The position numbers were made by a program, and so were the translations under genes. Shown in pieces: positions 16,672 through 24,065 of a DNA stretch of 64,000 nucleotides. The notes below the pieces were generated by a model. It did not search any database and was not told the origin of the DNA. It saw only the letters and a list, made by a program, of their open reading frames with translations. Each line of letters opens with the position of its first letter. Position 1 is the first letter of the stretch. Source of the DNA: Sanguibacter sp. HDW7 (GTDB lineage Bacteria > Actinomycetota > Actinomycetes > Actinomycetales > Cellulomonadaceae); contig NZ_CP049862.1 of the NCBI RefSeq assembly GCF_011300875.1, positions 1,488,001 through 1,552,000 on the forward strand. Direction: 5' to 3'.

Positions 16672-17454
16672 ATGACCGAGGTCCTCGCCCTGCACGACGT
16701 CACCGTCCGCCGCTCCGGAAACCACATCCTCGACGAGGTCTCCTGGACCGTCCACGACTCCGACCGCTGGGTCGTCCTCGGCCGCAACGGGGCGGGCAAG
16801 ACGACGCTCCTGCAGATCGCGTCTGCCCGCATGCACCCGACGAGCGGCTCGGCCGTCATCCTCGGCGAGCGGCTCGGCCGCGTCGACGTCTCCGAGCTCC
16901 GCCCGCGGATCGGCCTCGCGAGCGCCGCGCTCGCCGAGACCATCTCCGCGGTCGAGACGGTCGAGGACGTCGTCCTCACCGCCGCCTACGGCATGACGGG
17001 CCGCTGGCGTGAGCGCTACGACGAGGTCGACCACGGCCGCGCGAACGATCTCCTGCGCCTCTTCGGCCTCACCGGCTTCGAGCGTCGCACCTTCGGCACC
17101 CTGAGCGAGGGTGAGCGCAAGCGGGTGCAGATCGCCCGCTCGCTCATGGCCGACCCCGAGCTCCTGCTGCTCGACGAGCCCGCTGCGGGCCTCGATCTCG
17201 GTGGGCGCGAGGAGCTCGTCGCGGCCCTCGCCGAGATCGCGGGCGACCGTCGCTCGCCCGTCCTCGTGCTCGTGACGCACCACGTCGAGGAGATTCCGCC
17301 GAACTTCACGCACGCCCTCCTGCTGCGCCAGGGGCGCGCGTTCCTCGCCGGTCCGATCGACCAGGTCATCACGTCGGAGAACCTCTCCGACGCGTTCGGC
17401 CTGCCGCTCGTCGTCACGCGCGACGGCAACAGGTTCGCCGCGCGCGGACGCTGA
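16672..17454 (+). CDS. Stand-alone ABC transporter ATP-binding protein
   Basis: A 260-residue single ABC ATPase. Walker A is GRNGAGKTT at about 38-46, the signature is LSEGERKRVQIA (Glu instead of Gly at position 3), Walker B is LLLLDEPAAGLD and the H-loop VLVTHHVEEIP. No permease gene is adjacent. It resembles ModF/YlmA-like ATPases, whose partner is generally unknown. The following nfeD has its own ribosome-binding site 84 nt downstream, so linkage to it is uncertain. Confidence 0.8.
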   Translation: MTEVLALHDVTVRRSGNHILDEVSWTVHDSDRWVVLGRNGAGKTTLLQIASARMHPTSGSAVILGERLGRVDVSELRPRIGLASAALAETISAVETVEDVVLTAAYGMTGRWRERYDEVDHGRANDLLRLFGLTGFERRTFGTLSEGERKRVQIARSLMADPELLLLDEPAAGLDLGGREELVAALAEIAGDRRSPVLVLVTHHVEEIPPNFTHALLLRQGRAFLAGPIDQVITSENLSDAFGLPLVVTRDGNRFAARGR

Positions 17455-17538
17455 GACGCACGCGCCGTTCCACGGGACAGACAGGCCTTCGACTGGTAAA
17501 GTAGCGGTAAAATGGCCGTCGGCCAGAAGGGGGACGTC

Positions 17539-17991
17539 GTGGACTGGTACTGGTGGATCGCGATCCTGCTCGCGCTCATCGCGATCGAGGCGCTGACGCT
17601 GGATCTCGTGCTCTTCATGTTCGCGGGCGGTGCGCTCGCGGGCGCGATCGTGTCGGCGGCGGACGGCAGCATCCTCTGGCAGGTGGTCGCGTTCGCCCTC
17701 GTCTCGGCGATCCTGCTCGTCGCGCTGCGCCCCTTCCTCCTCAAGTCGCTACGTCGCCGAGGCGAGGACCTCCCGGAGACCAACGTCGCGGCCCTCACGG
17801 GCCGCGGTGCCGTCGTCATCGACGAGGTCTCCGAGGGCGCCGGGCTCGTCAAGCTCGCAGGCGAGGTCTGGTCCGCGCGGACCGAGGGTGACGCCGTCCT
17901 GCCGGTCGGCGCCGAGGTCCGTGTCGTGCGGATCGCCGGCGCGACGGCGATCGTCGTTCTCGCCGGCTCGGCGCGCACGACCGACGCCTGA
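17539..17991 (+). CDS. NfeD-family membrane protein
   Basis: A 150-residue protein with hydrophobic segments at about 5-25, 28-42 and 45-62 followed by a short OB-fold-like domain (LTGRGAVVIDEVSEGAGLVKLAGEVW and VPVGAEVRVVRIAG-like strands), the short NfeD1b type. Members pair with SPFH proteins in membrane microdomains, and an SPFH gene follows here. The GTG at 17539 is chosen because AGAAGGGGG ends 5 nt upstream; an in-frame ATG at 17512 would add nine polar residues and lacks such a signal. Two TAAAnT hexamers (17498-17514 region) could be its promoter. Confidence 0.85.
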   Translation: MDWYWWIAILLALIAIEALTLDLVLFMFAGGALAGAIVSAADGSILWQVVAFALVSAILLVALRPFLLKSLRRRGEDLPETNVAALTGRGAVVIDEVSEGAGLVKLAGEVWSARTEGDAVLPVGAEVRVVRIAGATAIVVLAGSARTTDA

Positions 17992-17997
17992 GCCCCC

Positions 17998-18027
17998 GCG
18001 CGGCCGGGCCGTACCCGGTGGCCGCGC
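17998..18027 (+). terminator. Hairpin between nfeD and the SPFH gene
   Basis: GCGCGGCCGGG pairs with CCCGG-tg-GCCGCGC with a two-base bulge. It could limit read-through into the SPFH gene. Confidence 0.35.
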
Positions 18028-18094
18028 CGCACCGTCGCGCGTCGCGACGGGCCGCTGAACCACATCACCGCACACCACAGCAGGGAGCCGCAGC

Positions 18095-19372
18095 ATGACC
18101 GACCTTCCCGTGACCACGCTCGCCGCCGCGAGCGACTCACCCCAGCTGACGTTCGGGCTCGTCCTCGCGATCATCATCGCGATCGTCGTCCTCATCGTCA
18201 TCGGCAAGTCCGTCCGCATCGTCCCGCAGGCCCAGACGTGGCTCGTGGAGCGCCTCGGCCGCTACTCGCACTCGTTCGAGGCCGGCCTGCACCTGCTCAT
18301 CCCGTTCGTCGACCGCGTCCGCGCGCAGGTCGACCTCCGCGAGCAGGTCGTCTCGTTCCCGCCGCAGCCCGTCATCACGTCGGACAACCTCGTCGTGAGC
18401 ATCGACACCGTCATCTACTTCCAGGTGACCGACCCCAAGTCGGCGGTCTACGAGATCGCCAACTACATCGTCGGTATCGAGCAGCTCACCGTGACGACGC
18501 TCCGTAACGTCATCGGCTCGATGGACCTCGAGCAGACGCTCACGAGCCGCGACCAGATCAACGGCCAGCTCCGTGGCGTCCTCGACGAGGCGACCGGGCG
18601 CTGGGGCATCCGCGTCAACCGTGTCGAGCTCAAGGCGATCGACCCGCCCGCGTCCGTCCAGGGCTCGATGGAGCAGCAGATGCGCGCCGAGCGTGACCGC
18701 CGCGCCGCGATCCTCACCGCCGAGGGCGTCAAGCAGTCCCAGATCCTCACGGCCGAGGGTGAGAAGCAGGCGTCGATCCTCCGCGCCGAGGGTTCTGCGC
18801 AGTCGCGCATCCTCGAGGCCGAGGGTGAGGCGCGCGCGATCCTCCAGGTCTTCGACGCTATCCACGCCGGCGACGCCGATCCCAAGCTCCTCGCGTACCA
18901 GTACCTGCAGATGCTTCCGGAGATCGCCAACGGCTCGTCCTCCAAGCTCTGGCTCGTCCCGACGGAGTTCACCGCGGCGCTCGGCGCGATCTCGGCCGGC
19001 CTCGGCGGCACGGTCCCGACCGTCCCCATGCCTCCGGCAGACGACGCCGAGGCAGCGGCGGCACGCCGTCGCGAGCGTCTCTCGTTCGAGTCCTCGGGCC
19101 TGCGCAACCCGGCCGAGGCGCTCGCCGAGGCGCGACGTCAGGCCGAGGCCGCAACGGTCGACGCGACGGCGGCGGGTCAGCGTTCTGGCCGTCCGTTCGA
19201 CCCGGACGCGACCCGTGGCCAGCAGCCGGGCGTGCCGACGCAGCAGGGTTCGCACGCGGCCCCGGCCGCGCAGCCGTACCAGCAGCCGCCGGCGCAGCCG
19301 TACCAGGCGCCGGTGCAGGACGGCGAGCAGCCGCCCGCCCCGCCGACGCCTCCGGCACCGCCCGCGATCTGA
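18095..19372 (+). CDS. SPFH/band 7 (stomatin-like) membrane protein
   Basis: A 425-residue protein of the SPFH family (QmcA/stomatin-like). One N-terminal membrane helix (about 21-42, VLAIIIAIVVLIVIG) is followed by the SPFH domain with VPQAQTWLVERLGRYSHSFEAGLHLLIPF and ALKAIDPPASVQGSMEQQMRAERDRRA. A repeated coiled-coil stretch follows, with four AEG-containing repeats (ILTAEGVKQSQ, ILTAEGEKQAS, ILRAEGSAQSR, ILEAEGEARA). The last 90 residues are Pro/Gln/Ala-rich and probably disordered. With NfeD it may organise membrane domains or modulate membrane proteases. Confidence 0.88.
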   Translation: MTDLPVTTLAAASDSPQLTFGLVLAIIIAIVVLIVIGKSVRIVPQAQTWLVERLGRYSHSFEAGLHLLIPFVDRVRAQVDLREQVVSFPPQPVITSDNLVVSIDTVIYFQVTDPKSAVYEIANYIVGIEQLTVTTLRNVIGSMDLEQTLTSRDQINGQLRGVLDEATGRWGIRVNRVELKAIDPPASVQGSMEQQMRAERDRRAAILTAEGVKQSQILTAEGEKQASILRAEGSAQSRILEAEGEARAILQVFDAIHAGDADPKLLAYQYLQMLPEIANGSSSKLWLVPTEFTAALGAISAGLGGTVPTVPMPPADDAEAAAARRRERLSFESSGLRNPAEALAEARRQAEAATVDATAAGQRSGRPFDPDATRGQQPGVPTQQGSHAAPAAQPYQQPPAQPYQAPVQDGEQPPAPPTPPAPPAI

Positions 19373-19400
19373 CGCACGGCGCCCAGCAGCACGACGCACC

Positions 19401-19437
19401 CGACGGCGCGTCCCGGACCTTCCGGGGCGTGCCGTCG
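19401..19437 (+). terminator. Terminator after the SPFH gene
   Basis: A 16-bp stem with two G-U pairs (CGACGGCGCGTCCCGG on the left) closes a 5-nt loop, 28 nt past the stop. Confidence 0.6.
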
Positions 19438-19514
19438 CGCATGTGCGGAAGCGTCCGCCGTCGCCCATGGTGCCGGTGTCGTCGGATCGTTCCGAGGCCT
19501 GCGATGATCCTGTC

Positions 19515-20726
19515 GTGACCGACCTCGCTCCCACGACCTTCCGCCGTGACGGCTACACCCTCACGCACTACTCGGTGCTCGTCGTGTGGGGCTGGTTCAT
19601 CTACTCCTTCAGCCCGTCCGTGCCGCTCCTCGCCGAGGACCTCGGCGTGTCGAAGGCCGTCGCTGGTCTGCACGGCACGGCCATGGCTGTGGGTGCCGTC
19701 ACGGCGGCGCTGCTCCTGCCGCGCCTCCTGCGGGCGCTCGGCCCCCAGCGTCTGCTCGTCGTGAGCCTCGCCCTCGTCGCGGTGGGCGTCACCGGCTTCG
19801 TCCTCGGGCCGGGCATCGCCGCGACGCTCCCGTCGCTCGCTGTCGTCGCGCTCGGTGGCAACCTCGCGCTCTCCGTCGCCCAGCTCAACCTCTCGCGGAG
19901 GCACGGCGCCTCGGCGCCCGCCGTCATCACCGAGGCCAACGGCGCGGGCTCGGGGATCGGGCTTGTCGGCCCGCTCGCGGTCGGACTCGCCGTCGGGATC
20001 GGCTGGGGCTGGCGTGCCGCGGTCGCGGTGACCATCCTCCTCGCCGTCACGGTTGCGGTCGCGATCTCCCGGCTCCCGCGCGAGGGCGCGGACGCCACCG
20101 ACGCCGTACCCGCGGCTGCTCCGGAGCCCGACGCCGTCGCCCCGTCGCCCGCGCGCCGGGGCCTCGCCCCGGGCTCGCGCGGCCTGCTCGTCGCGCTCGT
20201 CGCCGCCATGGCGCTCGAGAACGCGACGACGTACTGGTCGACGTCGCTCGTCATCGAGCGGACAGGGGCCGACGCGAGCATCGCGACCTCGACGACCGCA
20301 GGCCTCCTCGTCGGCATGACGACGATCCGCTTCGCAGGCACCGTCCTCACCCGCCGGGCCGGGGCCGACCGCGTGCTCGCCGTGAGCTTCCTCGTCGCGA
20401 TCCTCGGCTGGGCGGTCCTGTGGACCGCGCAGACCCCGGGCGTCGCGGTCGCGGGCCTAGTCGTCGCAGGCCTCGGCTACGGCGCGCAGTACCCGCTGTC
20501 GATCGCGCTGCTGCTCGGCATCGCGCGCGAGGGGGCCGACCGGGCGCAGGCCGTCGCGACGTTCGTGGCGGGGGCGACCGTCGGTCTCGCGCCGTTCCTG
20601 CTCGGCGCGGCGGCCGACGCCGTCGGCACGCACACCGCGTTCGTCGCGATCCCCGTCCTCGCGCTGCTCGGCGCGGTCGGCGCGTTCCTCGGCTCGCGCA
20701 CCGCGAGGGCCCACAACCTGCTCTGA
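19515..20726 (+). CDS. Major facilitator superfamily transporter
   Basis: A 403-residue polytopic membrane protein with about 12 helices in two halves separated by a polar loop at about 190-220 (Asp/Ala/Pro-rich). The first half has HYSVLVVWGWFIYSFSPSVPLLAEDLG and a motif A-like RLLRALGPQRLL. The second has ATTYWSTSLVIERTG and GLGYGAQYPLSIALL. The substrate cannot be inferred. The GTG at 19515 has GATGAT and a 6-nt gap upstream. It starts a group of plus-strand genes with separate functions. Confidence 0.8.
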   Translation: MTDLAPTTFRRDGYTLTHYSVLVVWGWFIYSFSPSVPLLAEDLGVSKAVAGLHGTAMAVGAVTAALLLPRLLRALGPQRLLVVSLALVAVGVTGFVLGPGIAATLPSLAVVALGGNLALSVAQLNLSRRHGASAPAVITEANGAGSGIGLVGPLAVGLAVGIGWGWRAAVAVTILLAVTVAVAISRLPREGADATDAVPAAAPEPDAVAPSPARRGLAPGSRGLLVALVAAMALENATTYWSTSLVIERTGADASIATSTTAGLLVGMTTIRFAGTVLTRRAGADRVLAVSFLVAILGWAVLWTAQTPGVAVAGLVVAGLGYGAQYPLSIALLLGIAREGADRAQAVATFVAGATVGLAPFLLGAAADAVGTHTAFVAIPVLALLGAVGAFLGSRTARAHNLL

Positions 20727-20820
20727 CGCAGTCCCGTGGTCGGTCGACGGCGTGCGGCCCGTCACGTCCGTCGCGGTCACGGGACGGCACGTGGTCCCCG
20801 CGCGTGCGCGACAATGGACC

Positions 20821-21711
20821 GTGCCCACGACCCCCGCTCACCCCGTGCTGCCCGCCGACGTCGACCTCGTCGAGATCACCGACGTCACCGCCCCCGGGCT
20901 CGAGGACTACGTCTCGCTCACCGATGTGCGGCTGCGTTCGCGCACCGAGCCGGGCAAGGGCCTCTACATCGCCGAGTCCTCGACGGTCATCCGGCGGGCG
21001 CTCGCCGCAGGGCACCGGCCGCGGTCGTTCTTCATGGAGCACAAGTGGCTGCCGTCGATGGCGGACGTGCTCGCCGAGCACCCCGGCGTGCCCGTCTACA
21101 CGGGCACGGCCGAGGTCCTCGAGCAGGTGACGGGCTTCCACCTGCACCGCGGTGCGCTCGCGTCGATGCACCGGCCGCCGCTCGCGCCGGTCGCCGAGCT
21201 GCTCGCGTCCGCGCGCGACGGTCAGGGCGCCCGCCGGGTCGTCGTCCTCGAGGACACCGTCGACCACACGAACGTCGGCGCCGCGATGCGCGCGTGCGCC
21301 GCCATGGGCGTCGACGCAGTCCTCTTCACGCCGTCGTGCGCCGACCCGCTCTACCGGCGCGCCGTGCGGGTCTCGATGGGCACGGTCTTCCAGGTGCCGT
21401 GGACCCGCTTCGAGCACTGGCCCGCGGGCCCCGCGGACGGGGCGGCCGACGGCGTCGAGCTGCTGCGCGAGCTCGGCTTCACGGTGGCGGCCCTCGCGCT
21501 CGAGGACGACTCGGTGAGCCTCGACGTGCTCGAGCGCGACACCCCGGAGAAGCTCGCGCTCGTCTTCGGCACCGAGGGCGACGGCCTCAAGCCGCGCACC
21601 ATCACGGCGTGCGACCTCACGGTGAAGATCCCCATGGCGGGCGGGGTCGACTCGCTCAACGTCGCCTCGGCCGTCGCGGTCGCCGGGTGGGCGACGCGCG
21701 TGCGGGACTGA
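20821..21711 (+). CDS. TrmH-family (SPOUT) RNA 2'-O-methyltransferase
   Basis: A 296-residue SpoU-type methyltransferase. An N-terminal substrate-binding domain (about 20-120) precedes the knotted SAM domain with the three SPOUT motifs: DHTNVGAAMRACAAMGVDAVL, LVFGTEGDGL and IPMAGGVDSLNVASAVAVAG. It should methylate a ribose in tRNA or rRNA; the exact target is unclear. The GTG at 20821 is chosen over an upstream in-frame ATG at 20752 because the extra residues are Arg/Val-rich and GACAAT sits 5 nt before the GTG. Confidence 0.85.
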   Translation: MPTTPAHPVLPADVDLVEITDVTAPGLEDYVSLTDVRLRSRTEPGKGLYIAESSTVIRRALAAGHRPRSFFMEHKWLPSMADVLAEHPGVPVYTGTAEVLEQVTGFHLHRGALASMHRPPLAPVAELLASARDGQGARRVVVLEDTVDHTNVGAAMRACAAMGVDAVLFTPSCADPLYRRAVRVSMGTVFQVPWTRFEHWPAGPADGAADGVELLRELGFTVAALALEDDSVSLDVLERDTPEKLALVFGTEGDGLKPRTITACDLTVKIPMAGGVDSLNVASAVAVAGWATRVRD

Positions 21712-21760
21712 CACCTCCCCCCGACGCGCGCAGCGGGGCATGCGCTGGGACGCTGGGAGG

Positions 21761-22873
21761 ATGACCGCTCCCAGGACAGTCGGCGTCGAGGAGGAGTTCC
21801 TCCTCGTCGACGAGCAAGGACACCCGACCGCCGTTGCCGGCGCCGTGCTCGACGCCGCGCCGCGCGAGGTCCGCGAGGGCCCCGACGACGTGCCCGGCGG
21901 CGGGCTCGAGCACGAGCTCATGCTCGAGCAGATCGAGACCGGCACCCCGCCGTGCCCGGACCTCGCGACGCTCGACGCGGAGATTCGCGCGGGCCGCGTC
22001 CGCGCGAACGAGGCGTCGGCGGCCCTCGGTGCGCGCATCGCCGCCGTCGGCACGAGCCCCGTCCACGTCCTCGGCACCCGGGTGCCGTCGCGCCGCTACG
22101 ACCGTGCCGCGGCGCAGTTCGGGCTCACGGCCGACGAGCAGCTGACGAGCGGCTGCCACGTCCACGTCGGCGTCGCCTCGCGCGCGGAGGGTGTCGCCGT
22201 GCTCGACCGCATCGGGCCGTGGCTCGCGCCGCTCCTCGCGATCTCGGCGAACTCGCCGTTCTGGCAGGGCGTCGACACGTCCTACGCGTCCTACCGGGCC
22301 CAGGTGTGGTCCCGCTGGCCGACGGCAGGCCCGGTGCGGACGTTCGGGTCCGTCGCGGCGTACGACGACGCGGTCGCGCGCCTGCTCACGACGGGGACGA
22401 TCCTCGACGTCGGCATGATCTACTTCGACGCGCGGCTCTCGGCGCGGTACCCGACCGTCGAGATCCGGGTCGCCGACGTGTGCCTCGCACCCGCGACGGC
22501 GACGCTCGTCGCGGCGCTCGCCCGCGCGCTCGTCGAGACGGCCGCGCGGGAGCACGCCGACGGCCTCGTCCCGACCGCGCTGCACCCCGAGGTGCTGCGC
22601 GCCGCCGCATGGCGGGCGAGCAGGTCGGGCCTCGGCGACGTCCTCGTCGACCCGGCGACGTGGGCGGAGGCGTCGGCGCACGACGTCGTCGGGAGCCTCG
22701 TCGAGCACGTGCGTCCCGCGCTCGAGGACGCGGGCGACCTCGACGCCGTCACCGAGCTCCTCGGTGGCCTGTGGGCCCGTGGCGGGGGTGCGCGCCGCCA
22801 GCGGGCCTGGTTCGCGGAGTCGGGCGATGTCCTCGACGTCTCCCGACGTGCGGCCGACGCGACCCTCGGCTGA
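21761..22873 (+). CDS. ybdK: YbdK-type carboxylate-amine ligase (glutamate-cysteine ligase 2 family)
   Basis: A 370-residue GCS2-family enzyme. The start TVGVEEEFLLVDEQGHP is the ATP-grasp-like glutamate loop and GGLEHELMLEQIETGTPPC follows. SGCHVHVGV, AISANSPFWQGVDTSYASYRAQVWSRWPT and YPTVEIRVADVC are family blocks. E. coli YbdK has weak glutamate-cysteine ligase activity; since this organism probably makes mycothiol (mshC is in the window), a different amine acceptor is plausible. The ATG at 21761 has GACGCT with a 6-nt gap; the earlier in-frame ATG at 21740 is less likely. Confidence 0.85.
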   Translation: MTAPRTVGVEEEFLLVDEQGHPTAVAGAVLDAAPREVREGPDDVPGGGLEHELMLEQIETGTPPCPDLATLDAEIRAGRVRANEASAALGARIAAVGTSPVHVLGTRVPSRRYDRAAAQFGLTADEQLTSGCHVHVGVASRAEGVAVLDRIGPWLAPLLAISANSPFWQGVDTSYASYRAQVWSRWPTAGPVRTFGSVAAYDDAVARLLTTGTILDVGMIYFDARLSARYPTVEIRVADVCLAPATATLVAALARALVETAAREHADGLVPTALHPEVLRAAAWRASRSGLGDVLVDPATWAEASAHDVVGSLVEHVRPALEDAGDLDAVTELLGGLWARGGGARRQRAWFAESGDVLDVSRRAADATLG

Positions 22874-22882
22874 GGCGCGCCG

Positions 22883-23410
22883 TCAGAGGGCCCGCGCGAG
22901 CACGTAGTCGTCGTGCGTGCGGTCGCCGACCTGCATGTGCTTGGTCCCGACGACCTCGAAGCCGTGCTTGGCGTAGAACCGCTGCGCGCGCTCGTTGAGC
23001 TGGTTGACGCCGAGCCACACGGCCGCCGCCCCGCGCGAGCGGGAGGCGTCGAGCACCGCCGCCATGAGCTGCGACGCGACGGGCGTGCCGTGCATGTCCG
23101 GGTGCGCGTAGAGCTTCGAGAGCATGCGGGACGGCGCAGGCACGACGGCGGTCGCGGGCGGCGCGTCGTCGAGCACGAGCGCGTACGCGAGAGGCGCGCC
23201 CGGGGCCGCGTCGTCGGCGACGAGCAGCAGGTCGCACGACGGGTCGACGGCGTGCGCCGCGAGGTGCGGGGCCGTGAGGTTGCCGCGCACGAAGGCCGCG
23301 ACGTCCGCCGGGTCGGTGCCCGGCGGGCACGCGAGCGGGAACGTCAGGGCCGCGAGCGCGGCCAGCGCGTCGGCGTCGTCGGAGGCCGCGACCCTGACGT
23401 GCCGCGTCAC
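22883..23410 (-). CDS. GNAT-family N-acetyltransferase
   Basis: A 175-residue acetyltransferase. The GNAT core is readable as LLLVADDAAPGAPLAYALVL, SKLYAHPDMHGTPVASQLMAAVLD (the acetyl-CoA pyrophosphate loop, here MHGTPVA rather than the canonical Q/RxxGxG/A), AVWLGVNQLNERAQRFYAKHGFEVVG and a C-terminal DDYVLARAL. The substrate is unknown. Its GTG overlaps the stop of the upstream PEBP gene by four bases (GTGA), so they are translated together. Confidence 0.82.
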   Translation of the reverse strand: MTRHVRVAASDDADALAALAALTFPLACPPGTDPADVAAFVRGNLTAPHLAAHAVDPSCDLLLVADDAAPGAPLAYALVLDDAPPATAVVPAPSRMLSKLYAHPDMHGTPVASQLMAAVLDASRSRGAAAVWLGVNQLNERAQRFYAKHGFEVVGTKHMQVGDRTHDDYVLARAL

Positions 23411-23934
23411 CGCTCGTGCGTGACGGTGAGCGTCGCGCACGCGACCGTGTGGAACAGCGCCGTGAACGCGACGGCCGTGGGGGACGCGTCGGCGTCGAGG
23501 TCGAGCGTGTCGACGTCGAGGGCGTGGACCGCGAAGACGTAGCGGTGCGCGCGGTCGCCTGCGGGCGGGGCGGCGCCGGTGTAGTCGAAGCTGCCGCCGT
23601 CGTTGCGGACGTGGAACGCCGCGCCGTCGAGCATGAGGTCGGACTCGCCGAGGCCCTCGTCGAGCGACGTCGTCTCGAGGGGGATGTCGACGACCGTCCA
23701 GTGCCAGAAGCCGGCGGGCGTCGGTGCGTCGGGGTCGAAGCACGAGACGAGGAACGAGCGTGTCGAGGCCGGGAAGCCCGTCCACGACAGCTGCGGCGAG
23801 GTGCTCCCGCCGTCGGCGGTGTGCTCGGCCGGCATGGCCGCACCGTCGACGAGAGTCTCGCTCGTCAGCGTGAACGACGGGACGGCCGGCAGGGACGTGT
23901 AGGGGTCCGGGGCGACGGGGCGCGTGAGGTCCAT
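23407..23934 (-). CDS. PEBP-family (YbhB/YbcL, Raf-kinase-inhibitor-like) protein
   Basis: A 175-residue phosphatidylethanolamine-binding-protein fold. Markers are TADGGSTSPQLSWTGFPASTRSF, the ligand-pocket DPDAPTPAGFWHWTVVDIP, and YTGAAPPAGDRAHRYVFAVHALD. Bacterial members are cytoplasmic and their role is not settled. The ATG has CATGAT 6 nt upstream on the minus strand. It is first in a two-gene operon with the GNAT gene. Confidence 0.88.
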   Translation of the reverse strand: MDLTRPVAPDPYTSLPAVPSFTLTSETLVDGAAMPAEHTADGGSTSPQLSWTGFPASTRSFLVSCFDPDAPTPAGFWHWTVVDIPLETTSLDEGLGESDLMLDGAAFHVRNDGGSFDYTGAAPPAGDRAHRYVFAVHALDVDTLDLDADASPTAVAFTALFHTVACATLTVTHER

Positions 23935-24009
23935 GCGCCCATCATGGCCCCGGAGACGCCGCGGGTCACGCGTCCCCGGCGCGCGTCCCCCGACGGTTCA
24001 CGCACGAGC

Positions 24010-24034
24010 GGCGCCCGGCCGGTGGCCGGACGCC
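24010..24034 (-). terminator. Terminator after the metal ATPase gene
   Basis: GGCGCCCGGCC pairs with GGCCGGACGCC (one mismatch) around a GGT loop, 30 nt beyond the ATPase stop. Confidence 0.55.
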
Positions 24035-24065
24035 GTTCCCGCGTCGTCGTGCTGACGTGCCTCGC

